In this document: positions 1 to 5,904 of the stretch, in pieces
Layout of the letters: every line of letters starts with the position of its first letter
Numbering within the stretch: position 1 is the stretch's first letter
Assembly: GCA_021793895.1 (NCBI GenBank)
Contig: JAJYRW010000099.1
Location: 1-5,904 of the forward strand
DNA length: 5,904 bases
Reading direction: 5' to 3'
From: Actinomycetes bacterium
GTDB taxonomy: Bacteria > Actinomycetota > Actinomycetes > Actinomycetales > JAJYRW01
Notes under the pieces: model-generated
What the model saw: only the letters and a program-made list of their open reading frames with translations
What the model was told of the DNA's origin: nothing
Database searches by the model: none
Made by a program: the position numbers and the translations under genes

Positions 1-298
1 CGGTGGTGGCAACCGCCCACGTGGATCCGAAAAGTTCGCGGGCGCCGCGAGCCATTGCAAGTGCGGTTTGTTTACTTACCGTCCCATGTTCCGAAACTAC
101 GTCTTCCGGAACGCCAAGGACCTGGAATTTAGTGTGCGTTGCATATGTCGTCACGCCGCCGTAGACCACTTCAGATGCACCGGTGGGAGTCACAAGAGCG
201 GAAATGAGCAGTCCCCCGGTGAGTGATTCCGCACACGAGACACTCTGAGAGTTGCGCACGAGCGTCTGGATGAGAGACGTCGTCCTTAATTGGCTCAT
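1..298 (-). CDS. cinA: CinA C-terminal-domain protein (NMN amidase type), 3' end off the window
   Basis: Translating the minus strand from ATG at 298-296 gives 99 codons with no stop before the window edge. The protein begins MSQLRTTSLIQTL and carries the family hallmark CAESLTGGLL at residues 22-31, then YGGVTTYATHTK (46-57), GVPEDVVSEHGTVS (62-75) and WAVATT at the edge, where the family continues into a GVAGP-type motif. This is the CinA C-terminal/PncC domain, which deamidates nicotinamide mononucleotide to nicotinate mononucleotide in the cytoplasmic pyridine-nucleotide cycle. Ser25 in AES-x-TGG is the residue expected to be the nucleophile; Tyr52 and Lys57 fit the other active-site positions. 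These roles come from family knowledge. The protein lacks the N-terminal molybdopterin-binding-like domain of long CinA proteins, as is common in Actinomycetota; about 60 C-terminal residues are missing. The start is well supported: GGAG at 308-305 lies 6 nt upstream, and the ATG overlaps the pgsA stop in TAATG, so translational coupling to pgsA is likely. Whether it amidates NMN in this organism is inferred. Confidence 0.9.
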   Translation of the reverse strand, partial: MSQLRTTSLIQTLVRNSQSVSCAESLTGGLLISALVTPTGASEVVYGGVTTYATHTKFQVLGVPEDVVSEHGTVSKQTALAMARGARELFGSTWAVATT

Positions 299-951
299 TA
301 ATGGCTCCGCACTAAGATCGCGGCGCGGTAAACGTAATGCAGACCGGTTCCAAGGGTAAGAACCAGAGCCAGTGCCATGGTGATGTGTGCCAGCCACGGC
401 AACCAGTCGACTATGTACTCCAGGGGCAGTATGTAGAGCCCGATCGCGACGACCTGGACCACGGTTTTTAACTTCCCGCCCCGCGAGGCCGGCATCACAC
501 CGCGCCGCACAATGAGCAGCCGCAGCGCCGTAATTCCCAGCTCGCGGACTAAAATTACGATCGTGACCCACCAGGGCAGGTAATCAAGAAGACTCAGGCC
601 AATAAGTGCGGTGCCGATAAGCGCCTTATCGGCGATGGGGTCAACTATTTTGCCGAAATTGGTGACCAGACCGCGATTGCGCGCCAACTGCCCGTCATAG
701 CGGTCCGTGATCGCCGCTGTCGCGAAGGCCAGCGCCGCAATAAGACGCCAGGTAATTGATTTGCCATCATGGGCGAATAGGGCCACCGCGAAGACCGGCA
801 CCAGCGCGACGCGCACCATGGTTAAGACGTTGGCGATGTTCAGTAACGGAACCTCGCGCGCCTGCGCACTGGGTGTTTGGTCAACCACGTCATCCACCCT
901 ACGCACTACGGGAAACATTTCAGCGATACGCTCGCTCCTGTGCATGCCCAT
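298..951 (-). CDS. pgsA: CDP-diacylglycerol--glycerol-3-phosphate 3-phosphatidyltransferase (phosphatidylglycerophosphate synthase)
   Basis: This integral membrane enzyme transfers the phosphatidyl group of CDP-diacylglycerol to glycerol 3-phosphate, making phosphatidylglycerophosphate for phosphatidylglycerol and cardiolipin. The full CDP-alcohol phosphatidyltransferase signature D-x2-DG-x2-AR-x8-G-x3-D-x3-D is intact: D83, D86-G87, A90-R91, G100, D104 and D108. The following VRELGITALRLL (135-146) and SRGGKLKT (156-163) are typical of PgsA rather than inositol-phosphate or cardiolipin synthases. Hydrophobic stretches near 46-61, 67-82, 109-123, 127-143, 163-178 and 188-204 fit the six-helix fold. 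The start is uncertain. ATG at 951 has AGGGG four bases upstream, but it gives about 40 residues before the first membrane helix and places the start inside the divergent capA-like gene. GTG at 888 (residue 22) has AGGGTGG five bases upstream and would give a 196-residue protein of usual length. The gene overlaps cinA by one base and probably shares its transcript. It is separated from ftsK by the opposite-strand capA-like gene, so it needs its own promoter; I could not identify a clear one. Confidence 0.94.
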   Translation of the reverse strand: MGMHRSERIAEMFPVVRRVDDVVDQTPSAQAREVPLLNIANVLTMVRVALVPVFAVALFAHDGKSITWRLIAALAFATAAITDRYDGQLARNRGLVTNFGKIVDPIADKALIGTALIGLSLLDYLPWWVTIVILVRELGITALRLLIVRRGVMPASRGGKLKTVVQVVAIGLYILPLEYIVDWLPWLAHITMALALVLTLGTGLHYVYRAAILVRSH

Positions 952-2274
952 CGCGCCCCTCAGCCACGGAGAAACACGCCTGGGCGCCTGCGACTTTTCA
1001 TTGCGGGCATCCTGTCGGCTCTGCTCGGTGCAGGACTGGCACTGGGAGTAAACAGCAATGTTTCCAACCTAAATGGCGGGGGTCAAAACGCTGCCGATGG
1101 GCAGTATGGCTCCAATCCTACTCCGGTCCCACCAACGCAAGCCCCGCCCCCGGAGCCCGAGCCCGAACCGGAACCTGAACCGGCCGACATCACGATTGCC
1201 GCAGCCGGCGATATCTTGACCCATATGCCGGTGCTCCGCTCCGCGCGGGTTAATGGAGGCTATGACCTAAATGCGCTGTGGCACCGGTTAGATCCCTGGG
1301 TGCAGGGGGCGGATCTAGCGCTGTGTCATTTAGAAGTTCCCATCGCTCCGGCGGGCACCGCACCCAGCGGGTACCCGAAGTTTGGAGCGCACTCCACCCT
1401 GGCTGAAGATGTGGCAAAACAAGGGTGGAATGGGTGTTCCACCGCCTCCAATCACAGTGTTGATCGCGGCTTTGCCGGAATTGAAACTACCCTTGATGCC
1501 CTCGAAGATGTCGGGCTGGGCGCAATGGGCACCGCTCGGACGCTAGAAGAAGCGCGCCAGGTGCAAATCTACGAGTTGGAGCGGGCCGAACGCACCGTGC
1601 AAATTGCTCACCTGTCGGCCACTTACGGGCTCAATGGCTTGCCCAAGCCCGAAGGAAAACCGTGGGCTGTGGAGGTTTTTGATGCGGAAGTGCCGGATGT
1701 CTCTGAACTGATCGAGCAGGCAAAAACTGCTCGAGATGATGGTGCGGACCTCGTTGTGGCCTCAATTCACTGCTGTATTGAGTACCAAACCGCGCCCACG
1801 GCCGCACAAAGAGTGCTGATGCAAGAAATCGCTGATTCGGCAGCCATCGATCTGGTCATTGGCCACCACGCACACGTGCCGCAACCGATCACAATGCTCG
1901 AAGGCGGCCCCGATGGCGCTGGAATGTGGGTGGCTTATGGGCTGGGTAATTACGTATCAAATCAGTCGGCGCAGTGCTGCGTTCCGGAAACCTCAAACGG
2001 TGTGTTGATGTTTGCCACTGCACACGTGCCCGCGACCGGGCCGGTGCGGGTAACCGGAATTGAATGGACCGCATTAACCGTGGATCGGCTCGGCGGCCAT
2101 CAAATTTACCCCCTCAGGGCCGAAGCCCAAGGGGTGGGCCAGTTAACCGCGGCCCAGATGCAAGATCGCTATGAAAGAGTTCGAAGCGCCGTCGACTTGG
2201 ACGCCGCCGAGCTACTTACACCGCCCCAAACCAGCGGGCCCCGAGCCGAAGTGATTCCGCGCTTTAAGTCATAG
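940..2274 (+). CDS. CapA-family (PGA_cap) membrane-anchored metallophosphatase-like protein
   Basis: From GTG at 940 the product is 444 residues. An Arg-rich N-terminus (RR..R.R) precedes one hydrophobic segment, FIAGILSALLGAGLALGV (20-37). There is no lipobox Cys, so it is probably a signal anchor placing the rest outside the cytoplasm. A Gly/Asn/Pro-rich spacer follows, ending in a Pro-Glu repeat (71-81). The catalytic-like domain then has AAGDIL (88-93), HLEVP (130-134), TASNHSVDRG (168-177), SIHCCIEYQ (275-283), GHHAHVPQP (308-316) and YGLGNYVSNQ (333-342). The order matches the PGA_cap domain named after CapA/PgsA of poly-gamma-glutamate capsule systems, within the calcineurin-like phosphoesterase fold. 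Stand-alone actinobacterial members lack a firm function, so neither capsule synthesis nor a substrate can be assigned; no capB or capC is present. HLE (usually NLE) and HCC (usually HWG) are departures from the common motifs as I remember them. An in-frame TTG at 877 could add 21 residues. No later ATG, GTG or TTG keeps the membrane segment. GTG 940 has no Shine-Dalgarno but lies seven bases after TACGCT (927-932), a possible -10, so a leaderless transcript is conceivable. Confidence 0.86.
   Translation: MHAHRAPQPRRNTPGRLRLFIAGILSALLGAGLALGVNSNVSNLNGGGQNAADGQYGSNPTPVPPTQAPPPEPEPEPEPEPADITIAAAGDILTHMPVLRSARVNGGYDLNALWHRLDPWVQGADLALCHLEVPIAPAGTAPSGYPKFGAHSTLAEDVAKQGWNGCSTASNHSVDRGFAGIETTLDALEDVGLGAMGTARTLEEARQVQIYELERAERTVQIAHLSATYGLNGLPKPEGKPWAVEVFDAEVPDVSELIEQAKTARDDGADLVVASIHCCIEYQTAPTAAQRVLMQEIADSAAIDLVIGHHAHVPQPITMLEGGPDGAGMWVAYGLGNYVSNQSAQCCVPETSNGVLMFATAHVPATGPVRVTGIEWTALTVDRLGGHQIYPLRAEAQGVGQLTAAQMQDRYERVRSAVDLDAAELLTPPQTSGPRAEVIPRFKS
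1150..1182 (+). repeat. Pro-Glu codon repeat (PE)5P in the CapA-like protein linker
   Basis: Eleven codons alternate Pro and Glu (CCG/CCC/CCT with GAG/GAA), encoding PEPEPEPEPEP at residues 71-81 of the capA-like product. The segment joins the membrane anchor to the PGA_cap domain. Such stretches are stiff, extended spacers in exported proteins, here probably holding the domain away from the membrane. The third-position variation shows it is not a recent pure DNA slippage tract, although repeat number may still vary between strains. Confidence 0.8.
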
Positions 2275-2290
2275 CGGGTGCTTGCGCCCG

Positions 2291-2319
2291 CCCGGTGTTT
2301 CGCTGCCCGCTGGGTTTTT
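2291..2319 (+). terminator. Probable intrinsic terminator of the capA-like gene
   Basis: Seventeen bases after the capA-like stop, CCCGGTG (2291-2297) can pair with CCGCTGGG-side bases 2308-2314. This makes a 7-bp stem with two G-U pairs, followed at once by TTTTT (2315-2319). A second GC-rich hairpin lies just before it (2274-2280 with 2285-2291, loop CTTG) but has no T-tract of its own. An alternative pairing of AGCGGG (2273-2278) with CCCGCT (2306-2311) also ends next to the T-tract. The T-tract is on the plus-strand side only, so I call it for the capA-like gene and not for ftsK. The choice among the hairpins is uncertain. Confidence 0.5.
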
Positions 2320-2322
2320 AAA

Positions 2323-2358
2323 TCGCGCTACTCGTTGCCTTCGCGCTACTCATTGTCT
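2323..2358. repeat. 18-bp tandem duplication spanning the ftsK stop codon
   Basis: TCGCGCTACTCGTTGCCT (2323-2340) is followed directly by TCGCGCTACTCATTGTCT (2341-2358), with 16 of 18 bases identical. Read on the ftsK strand, each copy holds the last codons and a TAG stop: GAC AAT GAG TAG, then GGC AAC GAG TAG. Because 18 is a multiple of three, the second stop is in the same frame six codons beyond the first. The simplest origin is replication slippage at the gene end, after which two bases diverged. Confidence 0.8.
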
Positions 2359-5042
2359 TCAGGCATCGCAGCCTCGTGTGACAATTCACTTTCTTGAGCG
2401 GGGTTCGCGCTTTGCCACTGCGCGGTGCCCTGCGCCGGGGCCGAAGTTTCACTTGCGGCATCATCGTAGACGTCTTCGGCAGAACTGGGTGGGTCTTCCC
2501 CGCGCAACAGCGCCAAAGTTGCGGCCAAATCGTCCTGGCCCACCAGCACGTCGCGGGCTTTTGACCCCTCAGATGGCCCAACAATTTCGCGCGATTCCAA
2601 AAGGTCCATCATGCGACCGGCTTTCGCAAAACCAATGCGGAGTTTGCGCTGCAGCATTGAAGTCGAACCGAACTGGCTGCTGATCACCAGTTCGGCGGCT
2701 TGCAGCAGAACATCGAGGTCCTCGCCGATGTCTTCATCAATTTGCCGTTTGGGCGCTGCGACGGTGACATCTTCGCGATACTCCGGTTTCAACTGCTGCT
2801 TCACATGTTCGACAACCTCGTGGATTTCACTCTCCGCCACCCAGGCGCCCTGGACGCGCATCGGTTTTGAGGCACCCATCGGCAAAAACAGGGCATCGCC
2901 CTGGCCGATGAGTTTTTCGGCGCCCGGCTGATCCAAAATAACTTTCGAGTCCGTCTGCGAAGACGTGGCAAAAGCGAGGCGGCTGGGAACGTTCGCCTTG
3001 ATCAGCCCGGTCACCACATCGACCGAGGGGCGCTGTGTTGCCAGTACCAAGTGAATGCCGGCGGCTCGTGCTAATTGCGTGATGCGCTGAATAGAAGCCT
3101 CCACATCGCGCGGGGCAACCATCATCAGGTCAGCAAGCTCATCAACCACCACCATCAAATAGGGGTAGGGCGCAATTTTGCGCTTGGAGCCGGGCAGCGG
3201 TTCCACCTTGCCGGCGCACACCGCCTTATTGAAGTCATCAATGTGCTTATAGCCAAAAGTCGCCAGGTCGTCATAGCGCTGATCCATCTCGCGCACCACC
3301 CACTCCAAGGCCTCAGCTGCCTTTTTGGGATTGGTGATGATTGGGGTGATCAGATGCGGAATGCCCTCATAAATCGTCAGTTCAACCCGCTTAGGATCAA
3401 CCAAAATCAACCGCACCTCATCCGGCGTGGCGCGCATCATGATCGAGGTAATTAAGGAGTTGACAAAGCTGGACTTACCCGAGCCGGTCGCGCCGGCCAC
3501 CAGCAAGTGCGGCATTTTGGAAATATTGGCTATAACGTAGCCGCCCTCGACGTCCTTGCCGATGCCGGAAGTGAGCGGATGCTTGCTGCGCCGGGCAGTA
3601 TCAGAACGCAGGACGTCACCCAGTGCTACGGTTTCGCGATCCGAATTCGGGATTTCAATTCCAATCGCGCTGCGACCCGGGATCGGTGACAAAATGCGCA
3701 CTTCGGCGCTGGCGACCGCATAAGAAATGTTCTTGCTCAGGGCCGTTACTCGCTGCACCCGCACGCCGGGTCCCAGTTCCACTTCATACCGCGTGACCGT
3801 GGGGCCGCGCGTGAAACCCGAAACCTCCGCATCCACCCCGAACTCGGAGAGCACATTGGTCAAAGCCGCCACTACCCGGTCGTTGGCTGCGGAGCGAGTC
3901 TTATGGGGCAGTCCGTGCACCAATAGGTCATCGGCCGGAAGCGTGTACGTGATGTGCTCTGAAAGTAGTAACTGTTCACTGCGCTCGGGCAACGGCGCTG
4001 TGGGTGGGGCGGCTAGAGCCTCCGTGCTCCCATCTGCGGCAGCTTCGGCGCCGCCAACTGGGCTTCCAGCCGCGGCAGCCTCGGACTCTTCCCGCTCCAT
4101 GGCACTGGCGAAAGCCTCATCGCCGACGTACCCGTCGAGGGTTTCGGTGGCCCGGTCATCTCCGGCCTTAGCGCCCGAACCAGCACTGGCATGCGGATGG
4201 GTTTGCCCGCTGACATCAGCAGCTGCATCGGTTTGATCGACGCCGGCGCCAAAGCGCCCCGTTGCCAAGCCCGGATCAACCTCTTCGCGCCCCATCAGTG
4301 CCTTGATGCGCGGAATTATGGATTTAATTGGCGTGGCCGTGACCACCAAGATTCCAAAAAATGCGAGCATCACCAGGAGCGGGACGCTCAGCCACGTGGT
4401 GAAACCGGCTGCCAGCGGCGCGGCAATGACATAGCCGAGCAAACCACCAGCGCTGGCCAGCGCCGCAATGCCCGCCCCGGGGGCCGGGATGTCCATGGCG
4501 GTATGAATCAGTGAAATCACTGCCAGCGTGATGGCAATGAGGCCAATGGTTTCGCGACCATAGTCCTTAGTGCGGCTGGGATGGCGCATGATTCGCACGG
4601 CCATCACAACAACTATTACTGGGACAACCTTGGCCGCTAGTCCCAGTAGACCCGCGATCGCAAAGTGCACGGCATTGCCCACCGCGCCGGAAAGTCCAAA
4701 CCACTCACTGGCTGCAATCACCAGCGCCAAGGCGATGAGAAGCAGCCCCAGGCCATCGCGGCGCAGTTCCGGGTCCAAATCACGAGCGCCGCGCCCAATG
4801 AGGCGCGCGATGCCGCCGACCAGGTGTGCTACGCCCATCCAGATGGCGCGCAAAAAACGCAGCGGCCAGGCCAGCTTTTTCTCTTCAGCGTCAGCTTCCG
4901 GTTCCGCTCCGGCCTTTGGTGTTTTGGTAGCGGCCTTGGAACTGGCAGCGGTGGAGGCGTTTTTCGAAGCCCGTCCGCTGGAGCGGGGTGAAGCCGCGTC
5001 GGTTGTCTTCCGGCCGCGGCGCGATGTTGAGCGAGTAGACAT
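2346..5042 (-). CDS. ftsK: DNA translocase FtsK
   Basis: The complete 898-residue protein is a septum-located hexameric motor that pumps double-stranded DNA to clear and resolve chromosome termini at division. Residues 1-56 are Ser/Thr/Ala/Lys-rich and basic, as in actinobacterial FtsK. Four or five hydrophobic segments follow (about 98-112, 127-150, 165-183, 190-213, 217-237). A low-complexity acidic and Ala/Gly linker spans about 250-350, shorter than that of E. coli FtsK. The motor has an alpha/beta part from about 355, Walker A GATGSGKS (517-524), [10 protein letters not shown] (547-556), Walker [11 protein letters not shown] (629-638, D634-E635), and [20 protein letters not shown] (667-686). 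The winged-helix gamma domain, which reads KOPS-like polarity sites and contacts XerD in studied homologues, covers about 775-834 ([19 protein letters not shown] from 788). An acidic Ser/Ala-rich tail (about 849-898) extends past gamma. The start at ATG 5042 has only a weak AGG about five bases upstream, but the basic N-terminus supports it. dapA lies 162 bp upstream on the same strand; the gene converges with the capA-like gene. Confidence 0.97.
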   Translation of the reverse strand: MSTRSTSRRGRKTTDAASPRSSGRASKNASTAASSKAATKTPKAGAEPEADAEEKKLAWPLRFLRAIWMGVAHLVGGIARLIGRGARDLDPELRRDGLGLLLIALALVIAASEWFGLSGAVGNAVHFAIAGLLGLAAKVVPVIVVVMAVRIMRHPSRTKDYGRETIGLIAITLAVISLIHTAMDIPAPGAGIAALASAGGLLGYVIAAPLAAGFTTWLSVPLLVMLAFFGILVVTATPIKSIIPRIKALMGREEVDPGLATGRFGAGVDQTDAAADVSGQTHPHASAGSGAKAGDDRATETLDGYVGDEAFASAMEREESEAAAAGSPVGGAEAAADGSTEALAAPPTAPLPERSEQLLLSEHITYTLPADDLLVHGLPHKTRSAANDRVVAALTNVLSEFGVDAEVSGFTRGPTVTRYEVELGPGVRVQRVTALSKNISYAVASAEVRILSPIPGRSAIGIEIPNSDRETVALGDVLRSDTARRSKHPLTSGIGKDVEGGYVIANISKMPHLLVAGATGSGKSSFVNSLITSIMMRATPDEVRLILVDPKRVELTIYEGIPHLITPIITNPKKAAEALEWVVREMDQRYDDLATFGYKHIDDFNKAVCAGKVEPLPGSKRKIAPYPYLMVVVDELADLMMVAPRDVEASIQRITQLARAAGIHLVLATQRPSVDVVTGLIKANVPSRLAFATSSQTDSKVILDQPGAEKLIGQGDALFLPMGASKPMRVQGAWVAESEIHEVVEHVKQQLKPEYREDVTVAAPKRQIDEDIGEDLDVLLQAAELVISSQFGSTSMLQRKLRIGFAKAGRMMDLLESREIVGPSEGSKARDVLVGQDDLAATLALLRGEDPPSSAEDVYDDAASETSAPAQGTAQWQSANPAQESELSHEAAMPEDNE

Positions 5043-5050
5043 ATTGCCTA

Positions 5051-5067
5051 TAACGGTAGCGCTGTTA
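5051..5067. promoter_or_regulatory. Imperfect dyad just upstream of ftsK, possible operator
   Basis: TAACGGTAGCGCTGTTA is a 17-bp imperfect palindrome with TAAC/GTTA arms and G-C plus wobble pairs further in. It ends 8 bp before the ftsK ATG, where a core promoter or a repressor site could lie. The ftsK-strand reading also contains TATAGG next to the start codon, which could be part of a -10 element, but no matching -35 is visible. The short arms mean chance is a real alternative, and no regulator can be named. Confidence 0.2.
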
Positions 5068-5088
5068 TTGGGCGTTGGCGTCCAGGCC

Positions 5089-5186
5089 TACCGCGCGTGT
5101 TCGCTGGAGCGCAGGACCGGGGGTCGCTGTAGCACAAGACCGGGGGTTCGCTGTCGCGCCGTACCGCGGGTTCGCTGTAGCGCGGG
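5089..5186. repeat. Four degenerate tandem repeats of about 24 bp between dapA and ftsK
   Basis: The core TCGCTG recurs at 5101, 5124, 5148 and 5172, with spacings of 23, 24 and 24 bp. Each core is preceded by ACCG and a G-rich run and, in three of four copies, followed by GTAGC or GTCGC. Units are approximately 5089-5114, 5115-5137, 5138-5160 and 5161-5186. An approximate consensus is ACCGGGGGTTCGCTGTAGC. Unit lengths of 23-26 bp are not multiples of three, so this is not a repeated peptide. The array fills most of the 162-bp gap between the dapA stop and the ftsK start and would lie in the ftsK 5' leader or promoter region. The last unit can also form a short hairpin (CCGCG 5164-5168 with CGCGG 5181-5185). 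Function is unknown: protein-binding array, RNA structure or neutral expansion are all open. Confidence 0.7.
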
Positions 5187-5204
5187 AATCAGCAGGAACA
5201 GGAC

Positions 5205-5904
5205 CTACGCAGCGATACCGGCGTCGTCCAAAATTTTCTGAATCTCTTCCACCTGCGCGACGGTCGCTTCAACAAGTGGAAGCCGCACCGCTCGATGCGC
5301 GATAACGCCTAAAATTTGGGCGGCAGCCTTCGCAGCCACGGCCCACGGCAAGTCCGGATTAATGGCCTCGATGAAGGGGGCCATTTCGGTAAATGCCGCG
5401 CGCGCTTTACCCATATCTCCGGCGTCTACCGCATCAACCATCGTGCGCAGTTGCCGCCCATAAGCGTGACCGGCCACCGAGACCATGCCCGAAGCGCCCA
5501 TGGCCAAGAACGGAAGGTTTAAGCCGTCATCGCCCGAGTACCAGGCCATGCCGGTGCGCTGCATCAGCCGGGTGCCGCTAAACACATCGCCCGTGGCGTC
5601 CTTCATCGCTACGATCCGCTCGTGCTGCGCCAGCCGCTCCACCGTGGCGTCGTTGAGTTTCAGCGAGGTGCGCCCGGGGATGTCGTAGAGCATCACGGGT
5701 AACTCGGTCGCATCTGCCACAGCCGTGATGTGCTGGTAGACGCCCTCTTGAGACGGCTTGGAGTAATAGGGGGTGACCACGAGCAAGCCTTGGGCTCCGG
5801 CAGTTTCGGCATCGCGCGCCATGCGGACGGTGTGCGCGGTGTCATTTGATCCGGCGCCGGCAATCACCTGGGCCCGATCCCCCACTTCGGCAACGACGGC
5901 TCGA
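5205..5904 (-). CDS. dapA: 4-hydroxy-tetrahydrodipicolinate synthase, N-terminus off the window
   Basis: The enzyme condenses pyruvate with aspartate-4-semialdehyde, the first committed step toward meso-diaminopimelate (peptidoglycan) and lysine, in the cytoplasm. The visible 232 residues include the AGAGSNDT segment, LLVVTPYYSKPSQEGVYQH (Tyr pair region), LYDIPGRT with the catalytic-type Tyr (codon 5685-5687) and the substrate-binding Arg (codon 5670-5672). AMKDATGD follows with the Schiff-base Lys (codon 5601-5603), then YSGDDGLNLPFLAMGASGMVS. This (beta/alpha)8 aldolase family is usually near 290-300 residues, so about 65 residues, including the Thr-Thr active-site motif, lie beyond 5904. 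The frame is open from 5885 to the window end (RAVVAE precedes the GTG at 5885), so that GTG is internal and not the start. The stop is TAG at 5207-5205. ftsK follows on the same strand after a repeat-filled 162-bp gap with no obvious terminator, so co-transcription is possible. Confidence 0.97.
   Translation of the reverse strand, partial: RAVVAEVGDRAQVIAGAGSNDTAHTVRMARDAETAGAQGLLVVTPYYSKPSQEGVYQHITAVADATELPVMLYDIPGRTSLKLNDATVERLAQHERIVAMKDATGDVFSGTRLMQRTGMAWYSGDDGLNLPFLAMGASGMVSVAGHAYGRQLRTMVDAVDAGDMGKARAAFTEMAPFIEAINPDLPWAVAAKAAAQILGVIAHRAVRLPLVEATVAQVEEIQKILDDAGIAA

Noticed and set aside
568..580. CAGGGCAGGT as a KOPS-like FtsK polarity site
   Set aside because: It matches the E. coli GGGCAGGG octamer in only seven positions, occurs once, lies in the pgsA coding region, and actinobacterial site sequences may differ.
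877..905. TTGGTC (877-882) and TACGCA (900-905) with a 17-bp spacer as a promoter for the capA-like gene
   Set aside because: Both hexamers match the consensus at too few positions to separate from chance in this GC-rich sequence.
756..1178. A 140-codon plus-strand open frame across the pgsA/capA-like junction
   Set aside because: It overlaps two genes with clear family motifs in other frames, is rich in Arg, Pro and Trp, and resembles nothing known.
2282..2683. A 133-codon plus-strand open frame after the capA-like gene
   Set aside because: It runs over the probable terminator and antisense to the FtsK C-terminal region, with no motif; judged a shadow.
4570..5241. A 223-codon plus-strand open frame antisense to the ftsK 5' half
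   Set aside because: It lies opposite the strongly supported FtsK coding region, has Arg/Ser/Pro/Ala composition typical of a GC-rich shadow frame, and shows no recognisable domain.
5885..5885. GTG at 5885 as the dapA start
   Set aside because: The frame stays open to the window end with DapA-like residues upstream, and the active-site Thr region of the family would be missing, so the true start lies outside.
1..5904. CRISPR array, tRNA, insertion sequence, prophage or defence genes
   Set aside because: Nearly the whole window is taken up by five recognisable genes. The only repeat arrays are short, lack unique spacers of CRISPR type, and no transposase or tRNA-like fold was seen.

Overview
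The window looks like a piece of a chromosome from an Actinomycetota bacterium of moderately high GC. The gene order dapA > ftsK > pgsA > cinA on one strand is the conserved actinobacterial neighbourhood that usually leads on to clgR and recA. The FtsK, PgsA and stand-alone CinA proteins are also of actinobacterial type. I cannot name the genus from the sequence; an Actinomycetales or Micrococcales member is a guess.

Layout, left to right. (1) 1-298, minus strand: the N-terminal 99 codons of a stand-alone CinA C-terminal-domain protein (NMN amidase type), cut by the window edge. (2) 298-951, minus: pgsA, phosphatidylglycerophosphate synthase, whose stop codon shares one base with the cinA start. 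(3) 877 or 940 to 2274, plus: a membrane-anchored CapA/PGA_cap-type metallophosphatase-like protein, transcribed divergently from pgsA with 5' ends that overlap or nearly overlap. (4) 2275-2345: a short convergent gap with a probable terminator for the capA-like gene and an 18-bp tandem duplication spanning the ftsK stop codon. (5) 2346-5042, minus: a complete FtsK DNA translocase. (6) 5043-5204: an intergenic region with four degenerate copies of a roughly 24-bp tandem repeat. (7) 5205-5904, minus: dapA without its 5' end, which lies off the window.

The minus-strand genes are housekeeping. DapA starts the diaminopimelate/lysine branch that feeds peptidoglycan. FtsK pumps chromosome termini through the division septum. 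PgsA makes the precursor of phosphatidylglycerol and cardiolipin. CinA/PncC recycles NMN. The capA-like gene is the accessory element: it interrupts the ftsK-pgsA pair in the opposite orientation and has no capB/capC partners here. rnj (RNase J), often found between dapA and ftsK in actinobacteria, is absent from this window.

I see no CRISPR array, tRNA, rRNA, insertion sequence or prophage gene, and no convincing new multi-gene system. The points most worth a second look are the repeat array upstream of ftsK, the duplicated ftsK stop, the tightly packed divergent starts of pgsA and the capA-like gene, and the non-canonical metal-site motifs of the CapA-like protein.
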